Assembly: GCA_025054615.1 (NCBI GenBank)
Contig: JANWZO010000003.1
Location: forward strand, 107,627 to 171,626
Reading direction: 5' to 3'
Source of the DNA: Kiritimatiellia bacterium
GTDB taxonomy: Bacteria; Verrucomicrobiota; Kiritimatiellia; CAIVKH01
DNA length: 64,000 nt
Shown: positions 17,865-26,143 of the stretch, piece by piece
Layout of the letters: each line of letters starts with the position of its first letter
How positions within the stretch are numbered: position 1 is the stretch's first letter
The notes under the pieces: generated by a model
What the model was told of the DNA's origin: nothing
What the model saw: only the letters and a program-made list of their open reading frames with translations
Databases searched by the model: none
Translations under genes and position numbers: made by a program

Positions 17865-19385
17865 TTATACAAGCTTTTCCAAAAATCGCGAGGCGCGATC
17901 CCGATGCTCACGCTGTTTTTCGACGCCGAGCCGGTCCCACGTGCGCGCCATCATGGCCAGCCGCGGATGTCCGGCAAAAAAGTCGCGGTGGTCGCCGATA
18001 AAGGCCCAGAACAGCGAATCCCAGATCTCGCACCACGGGCCGGGACGGAAATCACTCATCCGCCGAATGTAGGCGGACCCAGAGATGTAGGGCTTCGTCG
18101 CGAACAGGCCGCCGTCGGCAAAAAGGCCCATCCCGTACACATTCGGCACCATGACCCAGTCATAGGCGTCGATAAACATCTCCATGAACCAGCGGTAGAC
18201 GTCATCCGGTCGAATCCGGCACAACAGCATGGCGTTCGATAGGATCATGAGCCGCTCAATGTGATGGCACCACGCCCGATTCAGGACGCGCCGGATTACC
18301 GCGTCGACAGGGGCGAGGCCCGTGGACCCTTCATACCACGCTCGAGAAAGGGGCCGCGTGTGGTTCCAGAAATTGGAAGTGCGAATGCGAGTGCCCTCCA
18401 TCTCGTACAGCACGCGGATGAATTCGCGCCAACCCACGATTTGGCGAATGAAGCCTTCGAGCGAATTGAGAGGGATCGCGCGACCGGCGGCAAACTCCAA
18501 CGTGCGGTCGATCACCTCCCGCGGCGTCAGCAGCCCGATGTTCAGCGCAGGAGTCAACACCGAGTGGAACAGCACGGAGCGCCGCGAAGAGATCGCATCC
18601 TCATAGTCGCCGAAGTGCGCCAACCGGCTCTCGAGGAATGCCTCCAGGCCTGCCAACGCATCTCGCCGGGTGACGGGAAACCAGAATCCCTCCGTCGAAC
18701 CCGGGTTTCCAGGGAACTCGCGCTCGATGCCTGCAGCCACGGCAAGAATGGCCGAATTCGCACGTGGTGGCGGATCCGGCGGGAGCGCCAAGGTCGCCGG
18801 CAGCGGCTTGCGGTTTTCCGCATCGAAGCTCCACCGGCCTCCGACCGGTCGGCCGTCCTCCACCAGCAGGCCGAGCCGCAGACGCTGCGCCACATAGAAA
18901 TCGGCCATCAGATAGCGTCTCTTTCGCGCCATGACTTCCGCAGCCCACCCGACGTCCGTAAGAAACATCGGAGTTGGATGGATATGAAGCGCGACGCCGT
19001 TCCTCTGCGCCGATTCTCGAAGCCGCTTGGCGAGCAGATAGTCCACCGGGTCGGCGAGGTGGACCTCTCGCACCCCGCGCTTCGCTAGCAGAGCCATCGT
19101 ATCCCTCGCGGTTCGCGACGGATCATACGACAGACATTCAACCTCGTGGCCCCGGCGTACCAGTTCCCGCGCATAGGCCGCCATGGACGCGCGGTGAAGC
19201 AGCAACTTTTGCTTGTGGAAGCGCGCCGGCGCGAAGCGGTCGCCAAAAAACAGCGAATCCTCAACTAGAACCACACGGCGACCGCTTTTCAGCGCCGGAT
19301 GGGTATTGAACAACTGGTGCGGAAAAATCAGCGCAATCTCGGACACATGAACAGTTCGCAGAGCCAAGTCGCGCATTACGCGCAT
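17865..19385 (-). CDS. photolyase/cryptochrome-like protein (PF04244 type) lacking Fe-S cysteines
   Basis: This 506-residue protein resembles the prokaryotic (6-4) photolyase/cryptochrome group (DPRP family, e.g. Agrobacterium PhrB), which bind FAD and a second chromophore. Shared features are the N-terminal IFPHQLF, the segment WCHHIERLMILSNAMLL (372-388) and PNVYGMGLFADGG...ATKPYISG (414-436). PhrB-like proteins hold a 4Fe-4S cluster with four cysteines. Here the C-terminal cysteine-rich insert is replaced by a short MSDFRPGPWCEIWDSLFW (443-460), and the early ligand cysteine before HHIxRLM is also absent, so no cluster is expected. Repair activity versus photoreception is undecided. The start is MRV at 19385; M4 is an alternative. 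Confidence 0.85.
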   Translation of the reverse strand: MRVMRDLALRTVHVSEIALIFPHQLFNTHPALKSGRRVVLVEDSLFFGDRFAPARFHKQKLLLHRASMAAYARELVRRGHEVECLSYDPSRTARDTMALLAKRGVREVHLADPVDYLLAKRLRESAQRNGVALHIHPTPMFLTDVGWAAEVMARKRRYLMADFYVAQRLRLGLLVEDGRPVGGRWSFDAENRKPLPATLALPPDPPPRANSAILAVAAGIEREFPGNPGSTEGFWFPVTRRDALAGLEAFLESRLAHFGDYEDAISSRRSVLFHSVLTPALNIGLLTPREVIDRTLEFAAGRAIPLNSLEGFIRQIVGWREFIRVLYEMEGTRIRTSNFWNHTRPLSRAWYEGSTGLAPVDAVIRRVLNRAWCHHIERLMILSNAMLLCRIRPDDVYRWFMEMFIDAYDWVMVPNVYGMGLFADGGLFATKPYISGSAYIRRMSDFRPGPWCEIWDSLFWAFIGDHRDFFAGHPRLAMMARTWDRLGVEKQREHRDRASRFLEKLV

Positions 19386-19426
19386 TTGGCGTCGGCACGG
19401 TCGGTCCCTCGCGCTAGAATTCGGGC

Positions 19427-19720
19427 ATGAACCCGATCATCGTACATGTCCACGTCCACGTGAAACCGGAAGGCATCGAGGCGTTCAAGGCCGCGACGCT
19501 TGCCAACGTGCTCGCAAGCCGAAAGGAACCCGGGGTTGCGCGTTTTGACGCCTACCAGCAGGCCGACGACCCGACGCGGTTCCTGCTCATCGAGGAATAC
19601 AAGACCCCGGATGCGCCCGCCGCGCACAAGGCGACGCCGCACTACGCCGCCTGGCGAGATGCTGTCGCTCCGCTCATGGCGGAGGAGCGGCGCAGTGTGA
19701 AATACATTCCGCTGGCATGA
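19427..19720 (+). CDS. antibiotic biosynthesis monooxygenase (YgiN-like) domain protein
   Basis: This 97-residue single-domain protein of the ABM dimeric alpha/beta barrel family resembles YgiN quinol monooxygenases: [21 protein letters not shown]..., [26 protein letters not shown], then H-(x)-TPHYAAW. Members oxidise quinols or similar small aromatics without a cofactor, but many are uncharacterised. A TAGAAT -10 (19415-19420) lies 6 nt before the ATG with no Shine-Dalgarno, so the mRNA may be leaderless. The stop overlaps the Fe-ADH start as ATGA, so the two form one operon. Confidence 0.85.
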   Translation: MNPIIVHVHVHVKPEGIEAFKAATLANVLASRKEPGVARFDAYQQADDPTRFLLIEEYKTPDAPAAHKATPHYAAWRDAVAPLMAEERRSVKYIPLA

Positions 19721-20853
19721 GACCGTTCGAATTCGCAACCGCCACGCGGATCGTCTTCGGACAGGGAACCGCGCGCGGACTTGCGGACATCATCGGAAGC
19801 CTCGGAGGCCGCCCTTTCCTGGTCACCGGCGCTGCGAGGCGCCATGCGGAACTCATTCGCGCCGCAGCAGTATTCCCGGTCGCCGGCGAGCCGACATTTG
19901 ATACCGTGCGGGCGGGCGTTGCCGCGGCGCGGGATGCGGGGGCGGATGTAGTCGTGTCCATCGGGGGCGGCAGCGCGATCGATGCCGGCAAAGCCATCGC
20001 CATGCTCCTGACCAACGAGGGCGACCCGCTGGACTACGCCGAGGTGATCGGCAAAGGACAAGCCGTTTCCCGCCCCGCCGCGCCGTTCATCGCCGTTCCC
20101 ACAACGGCCGGGACCGGATCGGAGGCGACGCGGAACGCGGTCCTCCTCTCGCCTCGCCATGGCGTGAAGGTAAGCCTCCGAAGCCCCCTGATGCTGCCGC
20201 GCGTCGCATTAGTGGACCCCGAGCTGGCTGTCGGCGCGCCTCCGCGCATCACCGCCGCATGCGGGATGGACGCGCTGGCACAGCTTATCGAGCCTTTTCT
20301 GTCCAGCCGTGCGACGCCGCTCACGGATGCGTTGTGCCGCGACGGCCTCCCGCGCATCGCCCGGTCCCTTCCCCGAGTGATCGAGAAGGGCGACGATTTG
20401 GACGCCCGCGCGGACATGGCGCTTGCCGCGCTCTACAGTGGGATGGCTCTGGCCAACGCCGGCCTGGGCGCTGTGCACGGACTGGCCTCTCCCATCGGCG
20501 GGGGATTTGGAGCCCCGCACGGCGAGGTTTGCGCGGCGTTGCTGCCCGGCGTGTTCGAGGCGAATTTTTTACATGCCATGGAACGGCCTCAGGAATGTTT
20601 TACAAAGCAGGGAAAATTTGAGGAGGTCGCCCGGCTGCTTACCGGCAAGCCCGACGCGCGGCCGGTCGACGCGGTAGAATGGCTTCGCGAGATGAACAGG
20701 CGGCTTGGCATTCCGCGCCTTTCCATCTACGGCATCCGCCCCGAAGACGCCTCCGGCCTCGCCGCTCGGGCCCTGGAAACCAGCAGCATGAAAGGCAATC
20801 CGGTCCCGTTGAGAGCTGACGAGCTGGAGCGAATCGTCATCGGCGCGCTTTGA
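19717..20853 (+). CDS. iron-containing alcohol dehydrogenase family protein
   Basis: This 378-residue type III (metal-dependent) dehydrogenase has the NAD-binding motif [11 protein letters not shown] (from 83) and metal ligands D185, H254 and H268. The second usual histidine ligand is glutamine, Q189, in [12 protein letters not shown] (normally DALTHxxE); a Q-type subfamily exists, so activity is likely kept. The substrate is unknown; candidates are small alcohols/aldehydes or maleylacetate-like acids. It is coupled (ATGA) to the monooxygenase gene, hinting at aromatic or quinone metabolism. A 49-bp dispersed repeat (20569-20617) lies within the frame and encodes residues 285-301 without disrupting it. 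Confidence 0.88.
   Translation: MRPFEFATATRIVFGQGTARGLADIIGSLGGRPFLVTGAARRHAELIRAAAVFPVAGEPTFDTVRAGVAAARDAGADVVVSIGGGSAIDAGKAIAMLLTNEGDPLDYAEVIGKGQAVSRPAAPFIAVPTTAGTGSEATRNAVLLSPRHGVKVSLRSPLMLPRVALVDPELAVGAPPRITAACGMDALAQLIEPFLSSRATPLTDALCRDGLPRIARSLPRVIEKGDDLDARADMALAALYSGMALANAGLGAVHGLASPIGGGFGAPHGEVCAALLPGVFEANFLHAMERPQECFTKQGKFEEVARLLTGKPDARPVDAVEWLREMNRRLGIPRLSIYGIRPEDASGLAARALETSSMKGNPVPLRADELERIVIGAL
20569..20617 (+). repeat. 49-bp two-box dispersed repeat, copy 1 (inside Fe-ADH gene)
   Basis: The first box TTACATGCCATGGAA is followed, at a 31-bp period, by TTTTACAAAGCAGGGAAAA. An ungapped alignment to copy 3 (54390) matches 34 of 49 positions by hand count. It is read in frame and adds a segment rich in M, Q, C and K to the Fe-ADH protein. 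Confidence 0.65.
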
Positions 20854-20969
20854 GCGCCGCGTCGCCCGACGCCTTCCGGTGTGTAGTCGAAGTCTTTCGG
20901 CGATGAAATCCGGGGCGGTGCGTGAGGGGTGCCGGGTTCCGGAAAAGGCCGGCCCCTTCGGCTTGGACA

Positions 20970-20998
20970 TTGACCATCCCCCCGGCTTGCTCTAGCTT
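20970..20998 (+). promoter_or_regulatory. putative sigma-70-type promoter of purA
   Basis: TTGACC (20970-20975) and TAGCTT (20993-20998) are 17 bp apart, about 60 bp before the purA start, in a gene-free stretch after the Fe-ADH gene. It would drive purA-uppS-cdsA-rseP. Confidence 0.5.
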
Positions 20999-21061
20999 GC
21001 CGGACGGTTGTGCGCGGCGGAGCGCATCTTACGGAATTCAACCAAACCAACCGAGGACAGG

Positions 21062-22360
21062 ATGGCGAATACGGTTTTGGTGGGCGCCCAATGGGGCGAT
21101 GAAGGTAAGGGCAAAATTATCGATGTGCTCGCGGAAGAGGCAGAGTGGGTCGTCCGCTATCAAGGCGGCAACAATGCCGGACACACTGTCGAGATCGGCA
21201 AAGAGCGTTATGTCCTGCACCTGATTCCGTCGGGAATCCTTAACGAGGGCAGGCGTTGCGTGATCGGCAACGGCGTCGTTGTGGATCCCCTCGCGCTATG
21301 CGAGGAGATTAATGGCGTGGAGCAGCGCGGAGTCCGCACCGCCGGCCGGTTGTTTGTGAGCAACCGCGCTCACGTGGTCATGCCGTATCATCGATTGATC
21401 GATGATTACCGCGAGCGCGCACCGCAGACGGGCGCGGCCATCGGCACCACCAAACGTGGAATTGGTCCCGCCTACGGCGACAAGGCCGCTCGTACCGGCC
21501 TGCGCATGGGGGACCTGCTCGAGCCGGATTTTCCGGACATGGTCCGCAAGCGTGTGGAAACCAACAACCGGATCCTCGAGGCATTCGGCGCGCCGCTGCT
21601 GGATGTGGAGGCGACCGTTGCCTCGCTGACCGCTGCAGCTGACCGGCTGAAGCCCTATATCGCTGACACCATCCCGCTGATTCACGGCGCGATGGCCCGC
21701 GGCGAGCCGATCCTTTTCGAAGGCGCGCAGGGCACGCTGCTCGATATTGATTATGGAACTTATCCGTTTGTGACTTCGTCGAATGCGACGGCCGGCGGCG
21801 CCTGCACCGGCGCGGGGATCCCTCCCCACCGGATTGACCGCGTGATCGGCGTGATCAAGGCCTATTCCACGCGCGTCGGCGAAGGGCCCTTCCCGACGGA
21901 GCTGAAGGATGGGACAGGCGAGCGATTGCGGCAAATCGGCCGCGAATTCGGTGCCACAACGGGGCGGCCCCGCCGGTGCGGCTGGTTTGACGTCGTCGTC
22001 GCGCGATATTCGGCGATGGTCAACGGCATTGACGAGTGGGCGGTTACCAAGCTCGACGTCCTGGACGAGCTGGACGAGATTAAGGTGTGCGTGGCCTACG
22101 AGCTGGACGGGCAGCGGATCGAACATGTTCCGGCCTCGGTCCGGGCGCTTGAACGGTGCATCCCGGTCTATGAGCGGTTTCCGGGCTGGAAGGTCCCGAC
22201 GGGGGGGGCCCGTTCCGTCGAGGAGCTGCCCGCCGCGTGCCGGTTCTATCTGCAGTCGCTTGCCCGGCTGACCGGCGTCCCGATCGGCATCCTTTCCACC
22301 GGTCCCGGCCGCGAGAATACCTTGCGTCTCGATCGGGCCGGCACGATGATTCAGCCATGA
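21062..22360 (+). CDS. purA: adenylosuccinate synthetase
   Basis: This 432-residue enzyme joins IMP and aspartate using GTP, the first step from IMP to AMP. Family motifs are at the N-terminus (VGAQWGDEGKGKIID, GTP-binding), GGNNAGHTV, then GTTKRGIGPAY and FEGAQGTLLDIDYGTYPFVTSSN. Length is normal. ATG 21062 is preceded by AGGACAGG. The frame could extend upstream but has no similarity there. The stop overlaps uppS (ATGA), tying purine synthesis to an envelope-lipid gene set. Confidence 0.97.
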   Translation: MANTVLVGAQWGDEGKGKIIDVLAEEAEWVVRYQGGNNAGHTVEIGKERYVLHLIPSGILNEGRRCVIGNGVVVDPLALCEEINGVEQRGVRTAGRLFVSNRAHVVMPYHRLIDDYRERAPQTGAAIGTTKRGIGPAYGDKAARTGLRMGDLLEPDFPDMVRKRVETNNRILEAFGAPLLDVEATVASLTAAADRLKPYIADTIPLIHGAMARGEPILFEGAQGTLLDIDYGTYPFVTSSNATAGGACTGAGIPPHRIDRVIGVIKAYSTRVGEGPFPTELKDGTGERLRQIGREFGATTGRPRRCGWFDVVVARYSAMVNGIDEWAVTKLDVLDELDEIKVCVAYELDGQRIEHVPASVRALERCIPVYERFPGWKVPTGGARSVEELPAACRFYLQSLARLTGVPIGILSTGPGRENTLRLDRAGTMIQP

Positions 22361-23073
22361 CGGAGCGGTTGCAGGCCATTCCCCGGCACGTCGCCATCAT
22401 CATGGACGGCAACGGCCGTTGGGCGAAGGCGCGCGGGTTACCCCGGCTCCGAGGGCATCAAGTTGGGGCTGAATCCGTCCGCGCGATCCTGCTGGCTTGC
22501 CGGAAAATTGGCATCGAATATCTGACGCTCTATGCGTTCAGCTCCGAAAACTGGGTTCGCCCGAGGCCCGAGGTCAGCGGCCTCATGAGTCTCCTTCGCA
22601 AATTCTTGCGGGAGCAATCCGACGAGCTGCACAACCACAAGGTTCGCCTGCGGGTGATCGGCCACAAGCAGGATCTGCCCCCGGCGGTGCGCCGCGAGCT
22701 GGACCGTGTGATCGATGAGACCGCGCACTACACCACAGGGCATCTGATTCTTGCCCTGAGTTACGGGGGCCGCCGGGAGATCACGGATGCCGTCCGGGCC
22801 ATTGCCGAGAAAGTCAAGGCTGGAGAGCTGGATCCGAGGCGGATCACCGAGGAGACCGTCGCCCGCCACCTTTACCTTCCGGACGTTCCGGATCCGGATC
22901 TCTTAATTCGGACCAGCGGCGAGATGCGCATCAGCAACTTTCTTTTGTGGCAGATCTCCTACACGGAGCTCTACGTGACGCCTGTCCTGTGGCCGGATTT
23001 CCGCGAACCGCAGTTTCTGGAAGCCATCGAGGATTATCGCCGGCGCCATCGCCGATTTGGCGACATCCGATAA
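22357..23073 (+). CDS. uppS: undecaprenyl diphosphate synthase (cis-prenyltransferase)
   Basis: This 238-residue enzyme adds isopentenyl diphosphate units to farnesyl diphosphate, giving the C55 carrier lipid for peptidoglycan and LPS O-units. The N-terminal HVAIIMDGNGRWAKARGLPR holds the catalytic aspartate; SSENW and the C-terminal DLLIRTSGEMRISNFLLWQ with TELYVTPVLWPDF are diagnostic. ATG 22357 overlaps the purA stop (ATGA). cdsA follows after 12 bp. Confidence 0.96.
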   Translation: MTERLQAIPRHVAIIMDGNGRWAKARGLPRLRGHQVGAESVRAILLACRKIGIEYLTLYAFSSENWVRPRPEVSGLMSLLRKFLREQSDELHNHKVRLRVIGHKQDLPPAVRRELDRVIDETAHYTTGHLILALSYGGRREITDAVRAIAEKVKAGELDPRRITEETVARHLYLPDVPDPDLLIRTSGEMRISNFLLWQISYTELYVTPVLWPDFREPQFLEAIEDYRRRHRRFGDIR

Positions 23074-23085
23074 GCTAGCCGCTCC

Positions 23086-23925
23086 ATGCTCCGCCAGCGC
23101 CTCATTAGTGGATTAATTCTGGCCGCAGCCCTGCTGGCCGCGGTGTTTTTCGTGCCGCCGTCAGGTGTGCCGTTTGTCGTGCTGCCGATCGTTTATCTCG
23201 CGCTCCGCGAATTCTATGCGCTGCTCGACGCGCGGGAGACGCCCCACTTCAAGATGGTTGGCATCCTCAGCGGCCTGGGGCTGGTCGGCGCGACATGGGC
23301 CGCCTACTATTTCCGGTGCCCCCATGCCGACGCGGTGGAGCCGGTTATGCTTTTCGCGGCCTGCGCGTCCATTTTATTGCGGCAGCTCTTCCATACGCGG
23401 ACTAACCGCCCGTGGGATTCCATCGCTGGCACGCTGCTCGGCGTGCTTTATGTGGCGTTTCTGTTCAACTTCATCGCCAAGCTGCTCGTCTTGTGGGGTG
23501 ACACGGTGGGACGGATGCTGGTTTTGTTCCTCGTCGTAGTTGTCAAGTGTACGGATATCGGCGCCTATTTCATCGGCTGCGCCATAGGGCGGCACAAACT
23601 ATTCCCTCGCATTTCGCCGGCGAAGACGTGGGAGGGCGTCGTGGGCGGCGTCGCCGTAGGGATGGTGGCCGGATGGGCGTTCTCAGCGGTGGCCGGCGAG
23701 GCATCGGTCCTGCAGGGTCCCGCGGTCTGGGGAGTCGGTTTCCTGCTGGCGGTCGCGGGCGTTTTTGGCGACCTGATCGAGTCCCTATTCAAACGCGCTT
23801 CCGGCGTGAAAGATTCCGGCACCATGATTCAGGGTATGGGCGGCATCCTGGATGTGCTCGACAGCCTGCTGTTTTCCGCGCCGGTGATGTATATTGCCGC
23901 ATTATTTTTTGTGCCGCCTCCATAG
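23086..23925 (+). CDS. cdsA: phosphatidate cytidylyltransferase
   Basis: This 279-residue inner-membrane enzyme makes CDP-diacylglycerol from phosphatidate and CTP. About eight hydrophobic segments are visible, with the internal KCTDIGAYFIGCAIGRHK and ISPAKTWEG motifs. The C-terminal signature reads SLFKRASGVKDSGTMIQG then MGGILDVLDS; the standard form is PGHGGxxDRxDS, so His and Arg are replaced by M and V. The flanking KD and the two acidic residues are kept, so activity is likely. It stands between uppS and rseP; the dxr gene often found in this block is absent. Confidence 0.93.
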   Translation: MLRQRLISGLILAAALLAAVFFVPPSGVPFVVLPIVYLALREFYALLDARETPHFKMVGILSGLGLVGATWAAYYFRCPHADAVEPVMLFAACASILLRQLFHTRTNRPWDSIAGTLLGVLYVAFLFNFIAKLLVLWGDTVGRMLVLFLVVVVKCTDIGAYFIGCAIGRHKLFPRISPAKTWEGVVGGVAVGMVAGWAFSAVAGEASVLQGPAVWGVGFLLAVAGVFGDLIESLFKRASGVKDSGTMIQGMGGILDVLDSLLFSAPVMYIAALFFVPPP

Positions 23926-23943
23926 CCGATTGGAATTGGACTT

Positions 23944-25317
23944 ATGCTCGAATCAATCGCCCTGAATGCATATACCCTTATCGTAGTGCTCGCCCTGTTC
24001 GGCCTGACCATTTTTGTGCACGAGCTCGGGCACTTCCTTGTGGCGCGCTGGTGCGGCCTCGCGGTGGACACCTTCGCCATCGGCTTCGGGCCAGCGATCT
24101 GGCGGCGCACGATTCGCGGCGTCGAATACAAGATCGGCATTCTGCCCTTCGGCGGATATGTCGCGCTGCCGCAGATGGATCCGGCCGGCGGCCGCGAGGA
24201 CAGCGAGCGCAACCGCAGAGCCCTGCCCCCCGTTGCGCCCTGGCGCAAAATCCTCGTCGCGTTAGCGGGGGTGACGTGCAACATGATCCTCGCCTACGCC
24301 GTGGCGCATGTCGTGTATTGGAAGGGTCAGTCGTTCGCTCCACCAGAGGACCGCGTGGTCCTGGGATACGTCGATCCCGACAGCGAAGCCTATGCCGCCG
24401 GCCTCCGGATCGGCGATGTCATCGTGGCGGTGAACGGCAAGCCAGTCAAAACCTGGGACGAGTTCATGATGGACGTCGCGCTCGCCGCAAATCCCGTCCT
24501 GACCGTTCGGCATGCCTCTGGCGAGCAGGCCGAGCTCACTCTCGCAAGGCGGGAAATTATGGGGGCTTCTTTCATTCCGGGCATTTCGCCGATGAACTAC
24601 TGCTATGTACTTCGTGCGCGCCCGGGCTCCAGCGCGGAAGCCGCGGGCTTGCGAAACGGCGACCGGGTGGTCCGCTTTGATGGAATCCAGCTCTACAGTC
24701 GGGAGCACCTCATCCAGCTCGCTAATGAACGGGCAGACCGGCCGGTTCCGATCGTGATCGAGCGCGAGGGGCGCGAGCTCGAATTGACGGTGACCCCGAA
24801 ATATGACCCGTCCGTCGGACGCGCCCTCATCGGCATCGAGTTCAACACGCTGGACGTGAAAAAGCCGATGGATCAGATCAAATCGCACGCCCTGTTGATC
24901 GTGCGCCTGCTCAAGGGCCTGACGACGCCGAGCGAAGCGAAGGCCGCCGCCGGCGCGGTCGGCGGCCCCTTTGCGATCCTCGCGATGTTCTGGCTCTACG
25001 TTCAGAGCAGCCTCGTGATGGCCCTCTGGTTCACCTGCCTGTTGAATGTGAACCTTGCGATTCTGAACCTGCTTCCCATTCCCGTCCTCGATGGCGGCCA
25101 TATCATGCTCGCGCTCTGGGAAATGGCCGCGCGACGGCCGGCAAGCCCGCGCGTTGTGGGGTGGATCTGGAACGGCTCGGCCGTTTTGCTCATCGGTCTG
25201 TTTCTTTTTCTTTCGTGGCGCGACATCAATCGGTTCTATCTCCGGCGACCGACCCCGGCAGATGCCGAACCGACGGCGACGACCAATCCGCTTCCCGCGG
25301 AGCCCGCCTCTCCCTGA
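23944..25317 (+). CDS. rseP: site-2 intramembrane metalloprotease RseP
   Basis: This 457-residue inner-membrane zinc protease cleaves transmembrane anti-sigma factors or leftover signal peptides. Visible are HELGH in the first membrane helix (zinc and catalytic glutamate), two PDZ-like regions (around EAYAAGLRIGDVIVAVNG and SAEAAGLRNGDRVVRFDG), and LNLLPIPVLDGGHI in the C-terminal membrane part (third zinc ligand). The tail of about 25 residues is P/T-rich. It begins 18 bp after cdsA. No rseA or rpoE is nearby. Confidence 0.95.
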   Translation: MLESIALNAYTLIVVLALFGLTIFVHELGHFLVARWCGLAVDTFAIGFGPAIWRRTIRGVEYKIGILPFGGYVALPQMDPAGGREDSERNRRALPPVAPWRKILVALAGVTCNMILAYAVAHVVYWKGQSFAPPEDRVVLGYVDPDSEAYAAGLRIGDVIVAVNGKPVKTWDEFMMDVALAANPVLTVRHASGEQAELTLARREIMGASFIPGISPMNYCYVLRARPGSSAEAAGLRNGDRVVRFDGIQLYSREHLIQLANERADRPVPIVIEREGRELELTVTPKYDPSVGRALIGIEFNTLDVKKPMDQIKSHALLIVRLLKGLTTPSEAKAAAGAVGGPFAILAMFWLYVQSSLVMALWFTCLLNVNLAILNLLPIPVLDGGHIMLALWEMAARRPASPRVVGWIWNGSAVLLIGLFLFLSWRDINRFYLRRPTPADAEPTATTNPLPAEPASP

Positions 25318-25331
25318 CGTCAGTTGAACCG

Positions 25332-25718
25332 ATGGCGCGCACATCCGGGCTGTTTCATGGTCGGTGGGGCGCCATCCTCGGATTCGCGGCCCTCGTGTGG
25401 ATGGCCTGGCAGATCGGCAAACCTCCTGTCGTGCTGCACCAGCGAATCGACTCGCCTGACGGCGAGTTACGAGCCTTCCTGGAACGCACGCGAGAGGTCC
25501 ATGACCACTTCCGCGTCCGCATTTCAGGACGGGGTCTAACGTTAGTCGCGTACTATTCTCCGCCCTTCACCAATGATTTTCGCCTCGACCTCGGCGAAAG
25601 GCTGCGCTGGTCAGCTGATGGCGCCCGGCTGTTTCTGCAAATTGGCGGACGCGACGTCTGGAGGTGGGATCGCGGGACGCGCCGCGGCGCGGACCTCAAC
25701 CCCGGCGACTACTGGTGA
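25332..25718 (+). CDS. hypothetical membrane-anchored protein
   Basis: This 128-residue protein is of unknown function. One N-terminal hydrophobic stretch (WGAILGFAALVWMAWQIG) suggests an anchor or uncleaved signal, followed by a soluble domain with alternating charged and hydrophobic residues. ATG 25332 was chosen since it precedes the membrane segment; the gene follows rseP by 14 bp and is probably in the same transcript. Its 3' end overlaps by 10 nt the convergent lipoprotein gene. No domain was recognised. Confidence 0.6.
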   Translation: MARTSGLFHGRWGAILGFAALVWMAWQIGKPPVVLHQRIDSPDGELRAFLERTREVHDHFRVRISGRGLTLVAYYSPPFTNDFRLDLGERLRWSADGARLFLQIGGRDVWRWDRGTRRGADLNPGDYW

Positions 25719-26143
25719 TCGCCGCCCAAGAAGCCGACCCGCTCCCCGTTGATCCGTACCTCGGTGCGCCGGGCGACGGGCGGAAGTTCGATGGCGCCCT
25801 CAAAATCGCCGATGACTTGAATGCACACAATGGCGGGATCGACCACGCTATAAAGCTCGATGTCGATGCGGTCCTCATCAGCGGGTCCGCTGACCGATGC
25901 CCGCCACGAATGGCAGGGCGTCGGCATATTCCCGCGGAGGATGAGCTGAAACCGATCCGGCCGGCCCGGCCGCGGACGGATCTCCACCGACTGGACGCTG
26001 GCCCACCCGCGGACGAGTTTCGCGTCATCGGGGTGAGGCGCGTAGGGCGGCGGACCGGAGTCGTCCCCGCCCTCGCAGCCGGTCGCGAACGCGGTCATCA
26101 GACCCAGAATCCAGATGAATGAGAATCGCGCCAAGCCGGTCAC
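25709..26143 (-). CDS. hypothetical lipoprotein
   Basis: This 144-residue protein has a lipoprotein signal: a hydrophobic stretch (FSFIWILGLMTAF) and an ATGC lipobox with C23, then a flexible acidic linker (EGGDDSGPPP). The rest is likely a beta-rich domain without a recognised family. It overlaps the Nfu gene (stop 26140) by 4 nt and is the last gene of the minus-strand run. Gram-negative sorting to the outer membrane cannot be predicted. Confidence 0.65.
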   Translation of the reverse strand: MTGLARFSFIWILGLMTAFATGCEGGDDSGPPPYAPHPDDAKLVRGWASVQSVEIRPRPGRPDRFQLILRGNMPTPCHSWRASVSGPADEDRIDIELYSVVDPAIVCIQVIGDFEGAIELPPVARRTEVRINGERVGFLGGDHQ

